A stretch of DNA of 64,000 nucleotides from JAZDIU01 sp043804635 (GCA_043804635.1 JAZDIU010000089.1:1-64000); one strand, 5' to 3'; positions 41,469 to 48,930 are shown, numbered from the stretch's first letter. Notes: generated from the sequence alone by a model not told the origin. Made by a program: numbers and translations.

Positions 41469-42972
41469 GTCTTCCCTCCTTACTCCCCGAGCTTTCCGCC
41501 TGGCTGATGGCTCTCAACAGTGCCCGGGCTTTATTCATAGTTTCCTCATATTCTTGCTCCGGGACGCTGTCATAAACAATGCCGCCACCCGCCTGCACAT
41601 AGGCCGTCCCATTCTTCACGGACATCGTCCTGATAGCGATTGCCATATCCATATTGCCGGAGAAAGAAAAATAGCCGACCGCCCCGGCATAGGGTCCCCG
41701 CTTCTCCGGTTCGACCTCGGTGATGATTTCCATCGCTCTGATTTTGGGTGCCCCCGATACCGTGCCGGCCGGGAAGCAGGCACGCAGGGCATCGAAGGCG
41801 GTCATATCGTGTTTCAGCCTGCCCTGGACGTTGGTTACCAGGTGCATAACGTGCGAGTAGCGCTCAACGTCCATCAGTTCGCTGACCTCGACCGTGCCCG
41901 GCTCGCTCACCCGGCCGATGTCGTTGCGCCCCAGGTCGACCAGCATAATGTGCTCGGCGCGCTCTTTTTCGTCACTGCGAAGCTCCTGTTCAAGCTGAGC
42001 ATCTTCCTCCGGGGTCTTGCCGCGGCGACGGGTGCCAGCCAGGGGTCGGGTAGTAACGATACCATCCTCCACCCTGACCAGAATCTCAGGAGAAGCGCCG
42101 ATAATATGGAAGTCGCCGAAATCGAGAAAGAACATATAGGGCGAGGGATTGATGGTGCGCAGCGCCCGGTAGATTTCGAAGGGAGCCGCTTTGGTGGGGC
42201 AGGAAAGGCGCTGGGAGGGGACGACCTGTATGGCTTCGCCCGCAGTAATGTATTCTTTAATTTTGCGGACGCTCGCCTCGAAGCCTTCCCGCCTGAAATT
42301 CGACGTGAATTTAGCTTCGCCAGCCGCAGTCGGGCTATTACCATTGATATGATGGCCTGTCCTGACTTGTCCCGAGTCGTATCGAGGGAGCGAAGTCGAA
42401 GGGCTCGGCGTGATTGGCTGGTTCAATCTATCGATAAGGTTGTCGATCCGCCGCGTGGCTTCTGTGTAAGCTTTCTCTATGTTGCCATCTGTGTGAACGT
42501 GGCTCAAGACTTTGATTTTGTGAGTAACGTGGTCGAAGATGAGCACCGTATCCACGAGCATAAAGACGGACTCAGGCAAGCCCAGGGGGTCGGGTTCCGG
42601 AGAAGGTAATTTCTCAAAACGGGTCACCGTTTCATAGGCGAGGTAGCCCACGGCACCCCCGCAGAACTTGGGTAGTCCGCTCACCGGCACTATCTTGTAT
42701 TTATTAAACTCTCTGGAAACGAGGGAAAGGGGGTCGGTCTTGTCCTTCCCTTTAACGGTCAGCACTTTATATGGGTCGGTGCCGATGAAGCTATAGCGGG
42801 CTAATCGCTCACCGCCTTCGACGCTTTCCAGAAGAAAGGAATGGCCGCCGCGGTTGATTTTGAGGAAGGCAGACACCGGCGTCTCGAGGTCGGCAACGAT
42901 TTCCCGGTAGACCGGCACCAGGTTGCCCTGCTGAGCCAGTTTCTTGACCTCGGCTAGAGTTGGATAATACAT
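41449..42972 (-). CDS. trpE: Anthranilate synthase component I
   Basis: Converts chorismate to anthranilate. The chorismate-binding C-terminal half has RPLAGTRRRGKTPEED, HIMLVDLGRNDIGRVS, and CFPAGTVSGAPKIRAMEI; the N-terminal half carries the LLES-type tryptophan feedback site (FLLESVEGGERLARYS). I start at ATG 42972 (GGAGGTG upstream, start MYYPTLAEV); an upstream in-frame ATG lies in the T-box. A linker near residues 200-225 (PSPSTSLPRYDSGQ) is encoded by a dispersed repeat. First gene of trpEGDCFBA. Confidence 0.97.
   Translation of the reverse strand: MYYPTLAEVKKLAQQGNLVPVYREIVADLETPVSAFLKINRGGHSFLLESVEGGERLARYSFIGTDPYKVLTVKGKDKTDPLSLVSREFNKYKIVPVSGLPKFCGGAVGYLAYETVTRFEKLPSPEPDPLGLPESVFMLVDTVLIFDHVTHKIKVLSHVHTDGNIEKAYTEATRRIDNLIDRLNQPITPSPSTSLPRYDSGQVRTGHHINGNSPTAAGEAKFTSNFRREGFEASVRKIKEYITAGEAIQVVPSQRLSCPTKAAPFEIYRALRTINPSPYMFFLDFGDFHIIGASPEILVRVEDGIVTTRPLAGTRRRGKTPEEDAQLEQELRSDEKERAEHIMLVDLGRNDIGRVSEPGTVEVSELMDVERYSHVMHLVTNVQGRLKHDMTAFDALRACFPAGTVSGAPKIRAMEIITEVEPEKRGPYAGAVGYFSFSGNMDMAIAIRTMSVKNGTAYVQAGGGIVYDSVPEQEYEETMNKARALLRAISQAESSGSKEGRHVAANR
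42357..42412. repeat. TTCGAC-type dispersed repeat inside trpE
   Basis: On the minus strand: CCCTTCGACTTCGCTCCCTC then GATACGACTCGGGACAAGTC then AGGACAGG. It is translated in frame as part of the variable TrpE linker. Related to the elements at 37214 and 44988. Confidence 0.55.
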
Positions 42973-42987
42973 ATAGCACCTCCGAAA

Positions 42988-43022
42988 CAAAAACCCCCTC
43001 GTCCTATAGGGGCGAGGGGGTT
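42988..43022 (-). terminator. T-box-controlled terminator of the trp leader
   Basis: On the minus strand AACCCCCTCG pairs with CGAGGGGGTT around a short loop, followed by a T-run (TTTTTGTTT). It competes with the antiterminator just upstream. The trpE ribosome site follows directly. Confidence 0.9.
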
Positions 43023-43045
43023 TCCTTCGCGGTGCCACCCTAATT

Positions 43046-43170
43046 GTCCTTCACAAAGTGAAGGACATCTCTTTCAAGTACGATCCTTCACTTGTGAAGG
43101 ACGATACCCTGGACTTTGATTACGGTGTCCTTCCGTCAAAACCTACTCACATCCTTCACCTTGTGAAGGA
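43046..43170. repeat. Three palindromic repeats inside the T-box leader
   Basis: Copies are GTCCTTCAC-AAA-GTGAAGGAC (43046-43066), TCCTTCAC-TT-GTGAAGGA (43084-43101) and TCCTTCAC-CTT-GTGAAGGA (43152-43170). Each can form a stable RNA hairpin. The loops differ but the arms are conserved. Confidence 0.85.
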
Positions 43171-43306
43171 CCTTTTCGGTTTGAGGCTCCCGAGTCCATT
43201 CGACCTTAGCGTTAGCACCGGGCTCACACCTTTCCCCGGCTCTCTGAGCCTTGCTTGGGGTCTACTAGTCTCGTTCTCAGCCTTTGACTTTATTCTATTG
43301 TGTTTA

Positions 43307-43336
43307 AGTATAAATATGAGATGGGGAGTTTGTCAA
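43307..43336 (-). promoter_or_regulatory. Promoter of the trp operon
   Basis: TTGACA (43336-43331) and TATACT (43312-43307) are separated by 18 bases. Transcription would begin near 43300, just before T-box Stem I. Confidence 0.75.
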
Positions 43337-43362
43337 GTGCGTTGGTGAATTGAAATATATTG

Positions 43363-43554
43363 TCAGTATTTCTTCGCAATGACATCGGCTAAGCGGTTAA
43401 CGGCGTCAGCCAAACGATTGATAGATTCTGTCTCTTTATTAACAGTTCCATAAACTTTTTGTGTCCCGCCGCCAGCTTTCCTAAAAAGATAAAGGAGCAA
43501 AGCACCGAAAAAAATGAGAGGCAAGAAGCCAATTACTAAATTTCCCCAATCCAT
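43363..43554 (-). CDS. 63-residue membrane protein mimicking the FtsH second membrane segment
   Basis: Residues 1-29 (MDWGNLVIGFLPLIFFG then ALLLYLFRKAGG) match FtsH residues about 101-129 of this genome at about 20 of 29 positions, including the exact MDWGNL start. It then diverges into a hydrophilic part with two short heptad-like repeats (INRLADAVNRLADVIAKKY), a possible coiled coil. AAAGGAGG nine bases upstream and a -35/-10 promoter (43628-43600) support a real gene. It has no protease or ATPase domain. It could insert into FtsH hexamers or compete for an FtsH partner; that is inference. Confidence 0.8.
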   Translation of the reverse strand: MDWGNLVIGFLPLIFFGALLLYLFRKAGGGTQKVYGTVNKETESINRLADAVNRLADVIAKKY

Positions 43555-43599
43555 CTTATTTACCTCCTTTGTAAACTGGTGCGGTGTTTAGCGGCTATA

Positions 43600-43628
43600 A
43601 ATATAGTTTAGAGAAACGATAAAGTCAA
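43600..43628 (-). promoter_or_regulatory. Promoter of the 63-residue membrane protein gene
   Basis: TTGACT (43628-43623) and TATATT (43605-43600) with a 17-base spacer lie about 45 bases upstream of the ATG at 43554. Confidence 0.7.
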
Positions 43629-43641
43629 TGCGGGCCAGTTT

Positions 43642-43697
43642 CCCCTTCCCTTGTAAGGGATTCATCCTGAAGGAAGGGGATAAAGGGGATAGGTTGT
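43642..43697. repeat. CCCCTTCCC...GGGATAGGTTG repeat, copy 1
   Basis: The element has hairpin potential (CCTTCCC/GGAAGGGG type) and ends AAAGGGGATAGGTTG. A second copy in the same orientation is at 44882-44927. Both lie shortly upstream of a TTGACA box. Confidence 0.6.
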
Positions 43698-43766
43698 CAC
43701 CTTACAAAAGCTATTGACAATTAGATTGTTACGTTGTTTTATTATCCCTGCGCCCCTTTGCTTAAT

Positions 43767-44801
43767 ATGAAAAAGCAAAATGCCCTCTTAATAGCTCTCC
43801 TCGTTTTCGCTGTAGTTCTCGCTGGCTGCAGTTCTCCAGGAGTAAATACCACAATCCCGGAAGAAGCAACAGCAAAGAGCACAGTCGCCACCACCCAGGA
43901 CAGCCTTCCAATCATTGATGCTGACAGCGACGGAATTAAAGACTCGATTGAAAATCAGCTAATAGAATCTTTTGTTCCAATCGTTAAATTCCATCCGCAA
44001 GAGCAGTATTTACCCGCAAATGTTCCCTGGTATTTATCCAGAGCCCGAATGCGTTATAACGTTAATCGTGGATTTGATGACAAAATCATTGAAAAAGGAA
44101 CTTTAAACCTTACTAATTTAATAACGCAAACTTGCCAGGGACAGCCATCGGGATTATGTGAAACGACGACGGAGTTCTTCTTAGAAGCCACCGATAAAAA
44201 CGGTGGTGATGCTCTCGATGATTACAGGAAGGAAACAAGAAAGGGAACAGACTCATCAAATTGGGTCTGTTACGCTCATGTGCGACCATCTCCATCCACG
44301 CCGGAAATGTGCGACATCCAGTATATTTTCCTCTACGCTTATAACGGGAGTATAATATCAGAACCCGTTCAGAGTGCTCACGAAGCCGATTTTGAGCACA
44401 TAACTGTCAGGGTTGAGAAAGACCTTAAAACTGTTTACGGGATATATTATGCCGCCCATGATGGTGAAGGTAAGTGGTACAAAATCGCTTCTGCAGGGCA
44501 AGGGGGTTACACATTAAATGGCGGGCGACCTGTAGTCTATTCGGCGGTAGATTCTCATGCCAGTTATCCAAATGCCGGTAAATGGCTTCGCAAGTTAATG
44601 CCAGATGACGTAACTGAGGACGGTGGTCCGGTATGGGATTGCCAGAAAAATGTAATCAATTTAGGTGAAAAGTCTCACCCTTGTCTAAATATGCAGTGGA
44701 TACAATATTCGGGGCGGTGGGGAGAAATCGGTGAAGCAAGTTGGACTTGTGGCCCCTACGGTCCAGCTTATCAAAATTGGTGGAACGCCGACCCCGAATA
44801 A
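43767..44801 (+). CDS. Lipoprotein with Vps62-like domain
   Basis: A 344-residue exported lipoprotein: signal MKKQNALLIALLVFAVVLAG with the lipobox Cys at residue 21, a Ser/Thr-rich stretch, a calcium-loop-like DADSDGIKDSIENQL, then a Vps62-type domain. The latter has VKFHPQEQYLPANVPWYLS and HEADFEHITVRVEKDLK, plus DSHASYPNAGKW near the end. Vps62 domains occur in fungi, plants and scattered bacteria with no settled function. A strong terminator follows. The ATG lacks a clear ribosome site; TTGACA is at 43714. Confidence 0.8.
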   Translation: MKKQNALLIALLVFAVVLAGCSSPGVNTTIPEEATAKSTVATTQDSLPIIDADSDGIKDSIENQLIESFVPIVKFHPQEQYLPANVPWYLSRARMRYNVNRGFDDKIIEKGTLNLTNLITQTCQGQPSGLCETTTEFFLEATDKNGGDALDDYRKETRKGTDSSNWVCYAHVRPSPSTPEMCDIQYIFLYAYNGSIISEPVQSAHEADFEHITVRVEKDLKTVYGIYYAAHDGEGKWYKIASAGQGGYTLNGGRPVVYSAVDSHASYPNAGKWLRKLMPDDVTEDGGPVWDCQKNVINLGEKSHPCLNMQWIQYSGRWGEIGEASWTCGPYGPAYQNWWNADPE

Positions 44802-44844
44802 ATGATAACTGATAGTTCCCCCATTCTCTTTATTGGAAGAGTTT

Positions 44845-44878
44845 GAGAGAGGGGGCGAAGCCCCCTCTCTCTTTTTTT
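44845..44878 (+). terminator. Rho-independent terminator after the Vps62-like gene
   Basis: GAGAGAGGGGGC-GAA-GCCCCCTCTCTC (44845-44871) is a perfect 12-base-pair hairpin followed by seven Ts. One of the strongest terminators in the window. Confidence 0.93.
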
Positions 44879-44881
44879 CAT

Positions 44882-44927
44882 TCCCCTTCCCTTATTGAAG
44901 GGAAGGGGATAAAGAGGATAGGTTGCC
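44882..44927. repeat. CCCCTTCCC...GGGATAGGTTG repeat, copy 2
   Basis: CCCTTCCCTTATTGAAGGG plus AAGGGGATAAAGAGGATAGG; same orientation as 43642-43697. The two copies flank the Vps62-like gene and its terminator. Confidence 0.6.
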
Positions 44928-44953
44928 CTCCATTAAAAAGCGACAAAACTTGC

Positions 44954-45030
44954 TTGACAAGCTTAGAACATATGTGCTACCATTTATCCTGACCTGTTCT
45001 GAGCGTAGTCGAAGAAACGTAGTTGAAGGA
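44954..45030 (+). promoter_or_regulatory. Promoter and TTCGAC-type repeat before the 143-residue gene
   Basis: TTGACA (44954-44959) with TACCAT after 18 bases is a possible promoter. Directly behind it, 44988-45030 (CCTGTTCTGAGCGTAGTCG then AAGAAACG) is a dispersed repeat related to those in trpA and trpE. It would lie in the 5' leader. Confidence 0.45.
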
Positions 45031-45038
45031 TCTAACCT

Positions 45039-45470
45039 ATGATGCAAGAAAATATAAGAAGCCCCGGCGGTCAACCTGGTAACCAGAACGCCCGCACCCA
45101 TGGCTTTTACTCAAAAAGGCTTACTCAAGAACAACTTGAATCATTCCAATCAGCTAAAGACTTGAAAAGTCTAGATGATGAAATCGCCATCCTGCGCCTG
45201 AAAATCGATTCTATTCTGGCTAATGACCCTCAAAATTACCGGGTGTTGATGCAAGCCCTGTCCTTACTAGCACGACTCCTTCAGGCAAGAATACTGATTG
45301 ATAAAAATAACCCGCGTAAGGAATCAAAAGCCATTGAAGTCCTGAGGGAAATGTATGCATCGGTAATTGGTCCGCCCGAAAATGTCAGCAGGCACGGTCA
45401 ACTCTATCGACTTTTAAAAAATGACCCTTCCTCAGATTCTCCTCCCGAAAATGAGGAAAGTCGTTTCTGA
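45039..45470 (+). CDS. Hypothetical protein with GNQNARTHGFYS motif
   Basis: A 143-residue hydrophilic, helical protein. Its N-terminus GGQPGNQNARTHGFYSKRL matches a motif common in small proteins of mobile elements and prophages, some next to terminase or integrase genes. Positions 45-100 look like a long helical hairpin. There is no phage gene nearby, so it is an isolated accessory gene. Function unknown. Confidence 0.65.
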   Translation: MMQENIRSPGGQPGNQNARTHGFYSKRLTQEQLESFQSAKDLKSLDDEIAILRLKIDSILANDPQNYRVLMQALSLLARLLQARILIDKNNPRKESKAIEVLREMYASVIGPPENVSRHGQLYRLLKNDPSSDSPPENEESRF

Positions 45471-45563
45471 AAAGGGGGGGACAAAAACGAAACGAAACGA
45501 ATAAAAATCTCTCCCTTTCATAAAGGGAGAGTGAGAGGGATTTTAGGGAGAACCGAATCCTCT

Positions 45564-46163
45564 CTACGCCTGTTTCTGCCAGCCCAGCGGCGGGAAGAAA
45601 GTGCCGTCGAGGCTCTCTTTGACGATTTTACCGCCGGGGCAAAGAGCGAAACACTCCCGGCAGCCGGGGCAGACTTTAGAAGCGACCTCCGGTATAAAAG
45701 CCACTTCGCGCTCAGTACCTCTACCCACAAATCCGATAGCGTTGGCTTTCTTGACCTCGGCACAGTAGCGGACGCACAAGCCGCACATAATGCAGCCGGT
45801 GTTTTCACCGGGGAAGCGTGACTTTTCAATGCCGTATTTTTTAGCCAGGGTCTGGATAGGTCCGGTCGGACAGCCGGGTAAAAGCAGTTCGATAATCATT
45901 TTACGAATTTTGGTCAGCCGTTCCGATTCCGTGGTTACCACCAGCCCCTCTTCCACAGGGTATACACAGGAAGCCACCAGCCTCGTCCGTTTATTCTTAC
46001 CGATTTCGACCGTGCAGAGTCGGCAGCCGCCATAAGGCGCCATTCTTTCGTCGTAACAGAGGGTCGGGATATCGATGCCGGCTTTGCGGGCGGCTTGAAG
46101 GACAGTGGTGCCCTCATCTACCTCAACGGTTTTACCATCTATTTCCAGCTTTATCTTTGCCAT
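45564..46163 (-). CDS. HoxU/NuoG-N-like iron-sulfur subunit
   Basis: A 199-residue electron-transfer subunit. The N-terminal 2Fe-2S ferredoxin domain has CYDERMAPYGGCRLC and later CVYP; the C-terminal part has two four-Cys 4Fe-4S sites (CIMCGLCVRYC and CPGCRECFALCPG). It resembles the HoxU/HndD N-terminal module but has no H-cluster domain. It passes electrons from the NuoF-like flavoprotein to an unknown partner. It follows the nuoF-like gene by 7 bases. Confidence 0.88.
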   Translation of the reverse strand: MAKIKLEIDGKTVEVDEGTTVLQAARKAGIDIPTLCYDERMAPYGGCRLCTVEIGKNKRTRLVASCVYPVEEGLVVTTESERLTKIRKMIIELLLPGCPTGPIQTLAKKYGIEKSRFPGENTGCIMCGLCVRYCAEVKKANAIGFVGRGTEREVAFIPEVASKVCPGCRECFALCPGGKIVKESLDGTFFPPLGWQKQA

Positions 46164-46170
46164 ATTATCC

Positions 46171-48081
46171 TCACTTTTTCCGTGCTACCTTGGTGCCGGG
46201 AGCGGTTACCGGCACACGCTCGCCCGAAAGTTTTGTCACCGCCCCAAAGCGGACCGGGCAAACATCGAGGCAGGTGCCGCACTTGGTGCACTTCGACTGG
46301 TCGATGATATGAACGGTATCCTTGCCGCCGATAATGGCTTCCGCCGGACAATTCCGCAAGCAGAGGAGACACGCCTGGCATTTCTCAGGGAGAATGTAAT
46401 AGTTAATAAGCGCTTTGCACACGCCGGCGGGACAACGCTTCTCACGGATGTGTGCTTCATATTCATCCCTGAAATACTTGATGGTGCTCAATACCGGATT
46501 GGCGGCAGTCGTGCCCAGGGCGCAGAGGGAAGCATCCCGCATTACCTCGGCGATTTCCTGAAGAAACTCGATATCGCCTTCCTTGCCCTCGCCGTTGGTG
46601 ATGTTATTCAAGATGTTGAGCATCTGTCTTAGTCCCTCGCGGCAGGGGGAGCATTTGCCGCAGGATTCCTCGGATAGGAAATTGACAAAGTACCGGGCGA
46701 TATCCACCATACAGTTATCTTCATCCATCACAATCATTCCGCCCGAGCCCATCATCGAGCCGGCTTTGGCTAGCTCGTCGAAGTCCACCGGCATATCCAA
46801 CTGGCTTTCTGGAAGACAGCCGCCGGATGGTCCGCCGGTCTGAACGGCTTTGAACTCTTTGCCTTTGGGGATACCACCGCCGATATCGAAGATAATCTTT
46901 CTGAGGGTTGTCCCCAGCGGCACTTCAACGAGACCGGTATTGTTTACTTTGCCGACTAATGAGAATATCTTGGTCCCGTAATTACCCTTAGAGCCGATGC
47001 CCTTGAACCAGTCCAGGCCTTTATTTATGATTAAGGGCACGTTCGCCCACGTCTCAACGTTGTTCAAGTCGCTGGGTTTCTCCCAGACACCGCTGACGGC
47101 AGTGCGGACATATTTGGGCCTGGGCTCGCCGACCCTCCCTTCAATTGCCGTCATCAAAGCGCTGGACTCTCCTGAGACAAAAGCACCGGCACCCCGGTGT
47201 ATAGCGACATCGAAGTTGAAACCCGACCCCAGAATATTCTCGCCGAGAAGTCCGTATTCTCGTGCTTGCTCAAGAGCTACGATAACGTTCTGCACGGCGA
47301 GAGGATATTCCTGTCGGACGTAGATAAAACCCTGATTAGCACCGATAACATAAGCCCCGATGATTAATCCTTCAAGCACGCTGTGGGGGTTGCCTTCAAG
47401 TAGACTGCGGTTCATATAAGCACCGGGGTCGCCCTCGTCAGCATTGACAATTACGTATTTGGGTTCGCCGGAAGCGTTGCGGGTGGTCTCCCACTTGATG
47501 CCGGTGGGGAAACCGCCGCCGCCTCTGCCCCGTAGGTTAGAGTCTTTTATCATTTGCAAGACTTTATCACTACCAAGCTCGAACAGGGCTTTAGCGAGAG
47601 CCGAATAACCGCCGAGGGCGATGTAGTCATCGATATTCTTGGGGTCGATAAGCCGGTTGCTGCCAAGCAGAAGGCGGTTCTGGCTCTTATAGAATGGTAT
47701 ATCAGCTTCGAGAGCAATACTTTTACCTTTTGCATCCTTGTAGTGTAAACGTCCGACAGCCTTGTTTTCACCCAGGGTCTGAGAAATAATATCGGCGGCA
47801 TCCGCACTCTTTACGCCCAGATAGCACACTTCCTGGGGGAAAATGACTACAATGGGACCTCGCTCGCAAAAACCGTGGCACCCGGTACGCCGGACGGTAA
47901 TTTTCTTCTTAAGTCCCTGTTTTTCAATTTCATTGACAAAAGTATCAGCCACGTCTTCGGCACGGTAAGCCTGGCACCCCGTTCCCGAACAAACTGTAAT
48001 GCAGGGAAGGTTGGGGTCGCGCTGAGAGACCAGTTTTTTTCTGAATTTCTCCAGCTCTGCTGGTGAATTTAATTTTGGCAT
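46171..48081 (-). CDS. nuoF: NuoF/HndC-like NADH-binding flavoprotein
   Basis: A 636-residue three-part subunit. The N-terminal thioredoxin-like 2Fe-2S domain (CSGTGCQAYRAEDV, then GCHGFCERGP) is followed by the NuoF core with GRGGGGFPTGIKWE (NADH site) and ESCGKCSPCREG (4Fe-4S). The C-terminus has two extra ferredoxin clusters (CQACLLCLRNCP and CTKCGTCLDVCP). This layout is that of electron-bifurcating hydrogenases and formate dehydrogenases, not of complex I. It likely oxidises or produces NADH in exchange with ferredoxin. Confidence 0.94.
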   Translation of the reverse strand: MPKLNSPAELEKFRKKLVSQRDPNLPCITVCSGTGCQAYRAEDVADTFVNEIEKQGLKKKITVRRTGCHGFCERGPIVVIFPQEVCYLGVKSADAADIISQTLGENKAVGRLHYKDAKGKSIALEADIPFYKSQNRLLLGSNRLIDPKNIDDYIALGGYSALAKALFELGSDKVLQMIKDSNLRGRGGGGFPTGIKWETTRNASGEPKYVIVNADEGDPGAYMNRSLLEGNPHSVLEGLIIGAYVIGANQGFIYVRQEYPLAVQNVIVALEQAREYGLLGENILGSGFNFDVAIHRGAGAFVSGESSALMTAIEGRVGEPRPKYVRTAVSGVWEKPSDLNNVETWANVPLIINKGLDWFKGIGSKGNYGTKIFSLVGKVNNTGLVEVPLGTTLRKIIFDIGGGIPKGKEFKAVQTGGPSGGCLPESQLDMPVDFDELAKAGSMMGSGGMIVMDEDNCMVDIARYFVNFLSEESCGKCSPCREGLRQMLNILNNITNGEGKEGDIEFLQEIAEVMRDASLCALGTTAANPVLSTIKYFRDEYEAHIREKRCPAGVCKALINYYILPEKCQACLLCLRNCPAEAIIGGKDTVHIIDQSKCTKCGTCLDVCPVRFGAVTKLSGERVPVTAPGTKVARKK

Positions 48082-48155
48082 AATTATCTCCTCATCTTGA
48101 GCTTAAGATCTCACTCCGAACATAGGGCGGGTATTTTTGTTGCCCGCGTCACCTC

Positions 48156-48182
48156 TTTAAGGTCACAAATTGTGACCTTAAA
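48156..48182. promoter_or_regulatory. 27-bp perfect palindrome between nuoE and nuoF
   Basis: TTTAAGGTCACAA-A-TTGTGACCTTAAA has 13-base arms around one base. There is no T-run on the minus strand, so it is not a standard terminator. It may be an operator, or an RNA hairpin between the two genes. The nuoE-like protein carries a DNA-binding domain, which makes an operator attractive. Confidence 0.55.
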
Positions 48183-48207
48183 AATCAGCATTTTCTTTTT
48201 CCTTTAT

Positions 48208-48930
48208 TTACGCATAACCGGCGGTAATCTTTTTCAGCTGTTCCACTGAAGGATTACTGTAGTAATCCTTATCGATGGCGACCACCGGTCCTAAAGCACA
48301 GCAGCCTAAGCAGTTTACCGTGGCTAAACTGAACTTTTGCTCCTGGTCGGTCTCTCCAGGTTTAATCTTGAGAACCTCCATAACCTTATCGAGGACTTTT
48401 GGGCCGCCCCGGACCTGGCAAGCAGTGCCGAGGCACACCTGAATCAAATGACGGCCCTTGGGGACAAGGCTGAATGCTTTATAGAATGTAGCGATGTGAT
48501 AAATTTGAGGCCAGGGAATTCCCAATCTTTCGGCGACCCAAATAAGAGCCGGCCTAGGCAGCCAGTGATATTTGGCTTGAATATCCAGTAGTATCTGGAT
48601 TAGAGCATTTCTATCATGGTGGTGCTTTTCCAGTATTTTTTCGACGTCAGTCAGTTCCTGAACTAATTGCTCGATAGCCTCTTCCTTTTTCTTGATTTGT
48701 TTTAAGGCTTCGGCGTGGTGCATCGCTTCCGTTTGCAAATTTCTAAGCTCAAGGCTTAGCGGGCGCTGGTCAAGTCCATGCTTGTAATAATCGGTCAGTA
48801 GCTCCAGACCTCTGACCAGAAGTTCGCTTTTACTCAGGTTAGCGTCCTGGCGCAATCGGGAAAGAATGCGGTTTTGCTCTTCACTGAGTCTGACTCCGGC
48901 ATACTTGGGTTTGCTCTTGGTTTTCTTCAT
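48208..48930 (-). CDS. nuoE: NuoE/HndA-like subunit with ribbon-helix-helix N-terminus
   Basis: The C-terminal half (about residues 90-240) is a 2Fe-2S NuoE domain: AKYHWLPRPALIWVAERLGI, YHIATFYKAFS, then cysteines in CLGTACQVRGG and NCLGCCALGPV. The N-terminal 50 residues (KYAGVRLSEEQNRILSRLRQ, then DANLSKSELLVRGLELL) read as a ribbon-helix-helix DNA-binding fold. A coiled-coil linker (about 68-100) joins them. Standard NuoE has about 160 residues, so the extension is about 80. It could be a redox subunit that also regulates its operon. Confidence 0.88.
   Translation of the reverse strand: MKKTKSKPKYAGVRLSEEQNRILSRLRQDANLSKSELLVRGLELLTDYYKHGLDQRPLSLELRNLQTEAMHHAEALKQIKKKEEAIEQLVQELTDVEKILEKHHHDRNALIQILLDIQAKYHWLPRPALIWVAERLGIPWPQIYHIATFYKAFSLVPKGRHLIQVCLGTACQVRGGPKVLDKVMEVLKIKPGETDQEQKFSLATVNCLGCCALGPVVAIDKDYYSNPSVEQLKKITAGYA

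Larger units (their letters stand above)
42985..43300 (-). promoter_or_regulatory. T-box riboswitch (tRNA-Trp) of the trp operon
   Basis: The antiterminator consensus AGGGTGGCACCGCG lies at 43041-43028. Stem I closes AGGCT...CGAG (43283-43270) with CTCGGGAGCCT (43194-43184). The distal loop has AGAGAGCCGGGGAAAGGTG and the AGTA bulge. The specifier triplet just before the closing arm is UGG (43198-43196) in GAATGGAC, the tryptophan codon. Uncharged tRNA-Trp would stabilise the antiterminator and allow trpE transcription. Three CCTTCAC/GTGAAGG hairpins lie between Stem I and the antiterminator, in place of the usual Stem II/III region. Confidence 0.92.

Noticed and set aside
41467..42609. Long plus-strand open frame (380 codons) opposite trpE
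   Set aside because: It is antisense to a clear trpE, has no family resemblance and no ribosome site; it results from codon bias of the real gene.
43058..43348. Plus-strand open frame over the trp leader
   Set aside because: The region is a T-box riboswitch on the minus strand with promoter, specifier, antiterminator and terminator.
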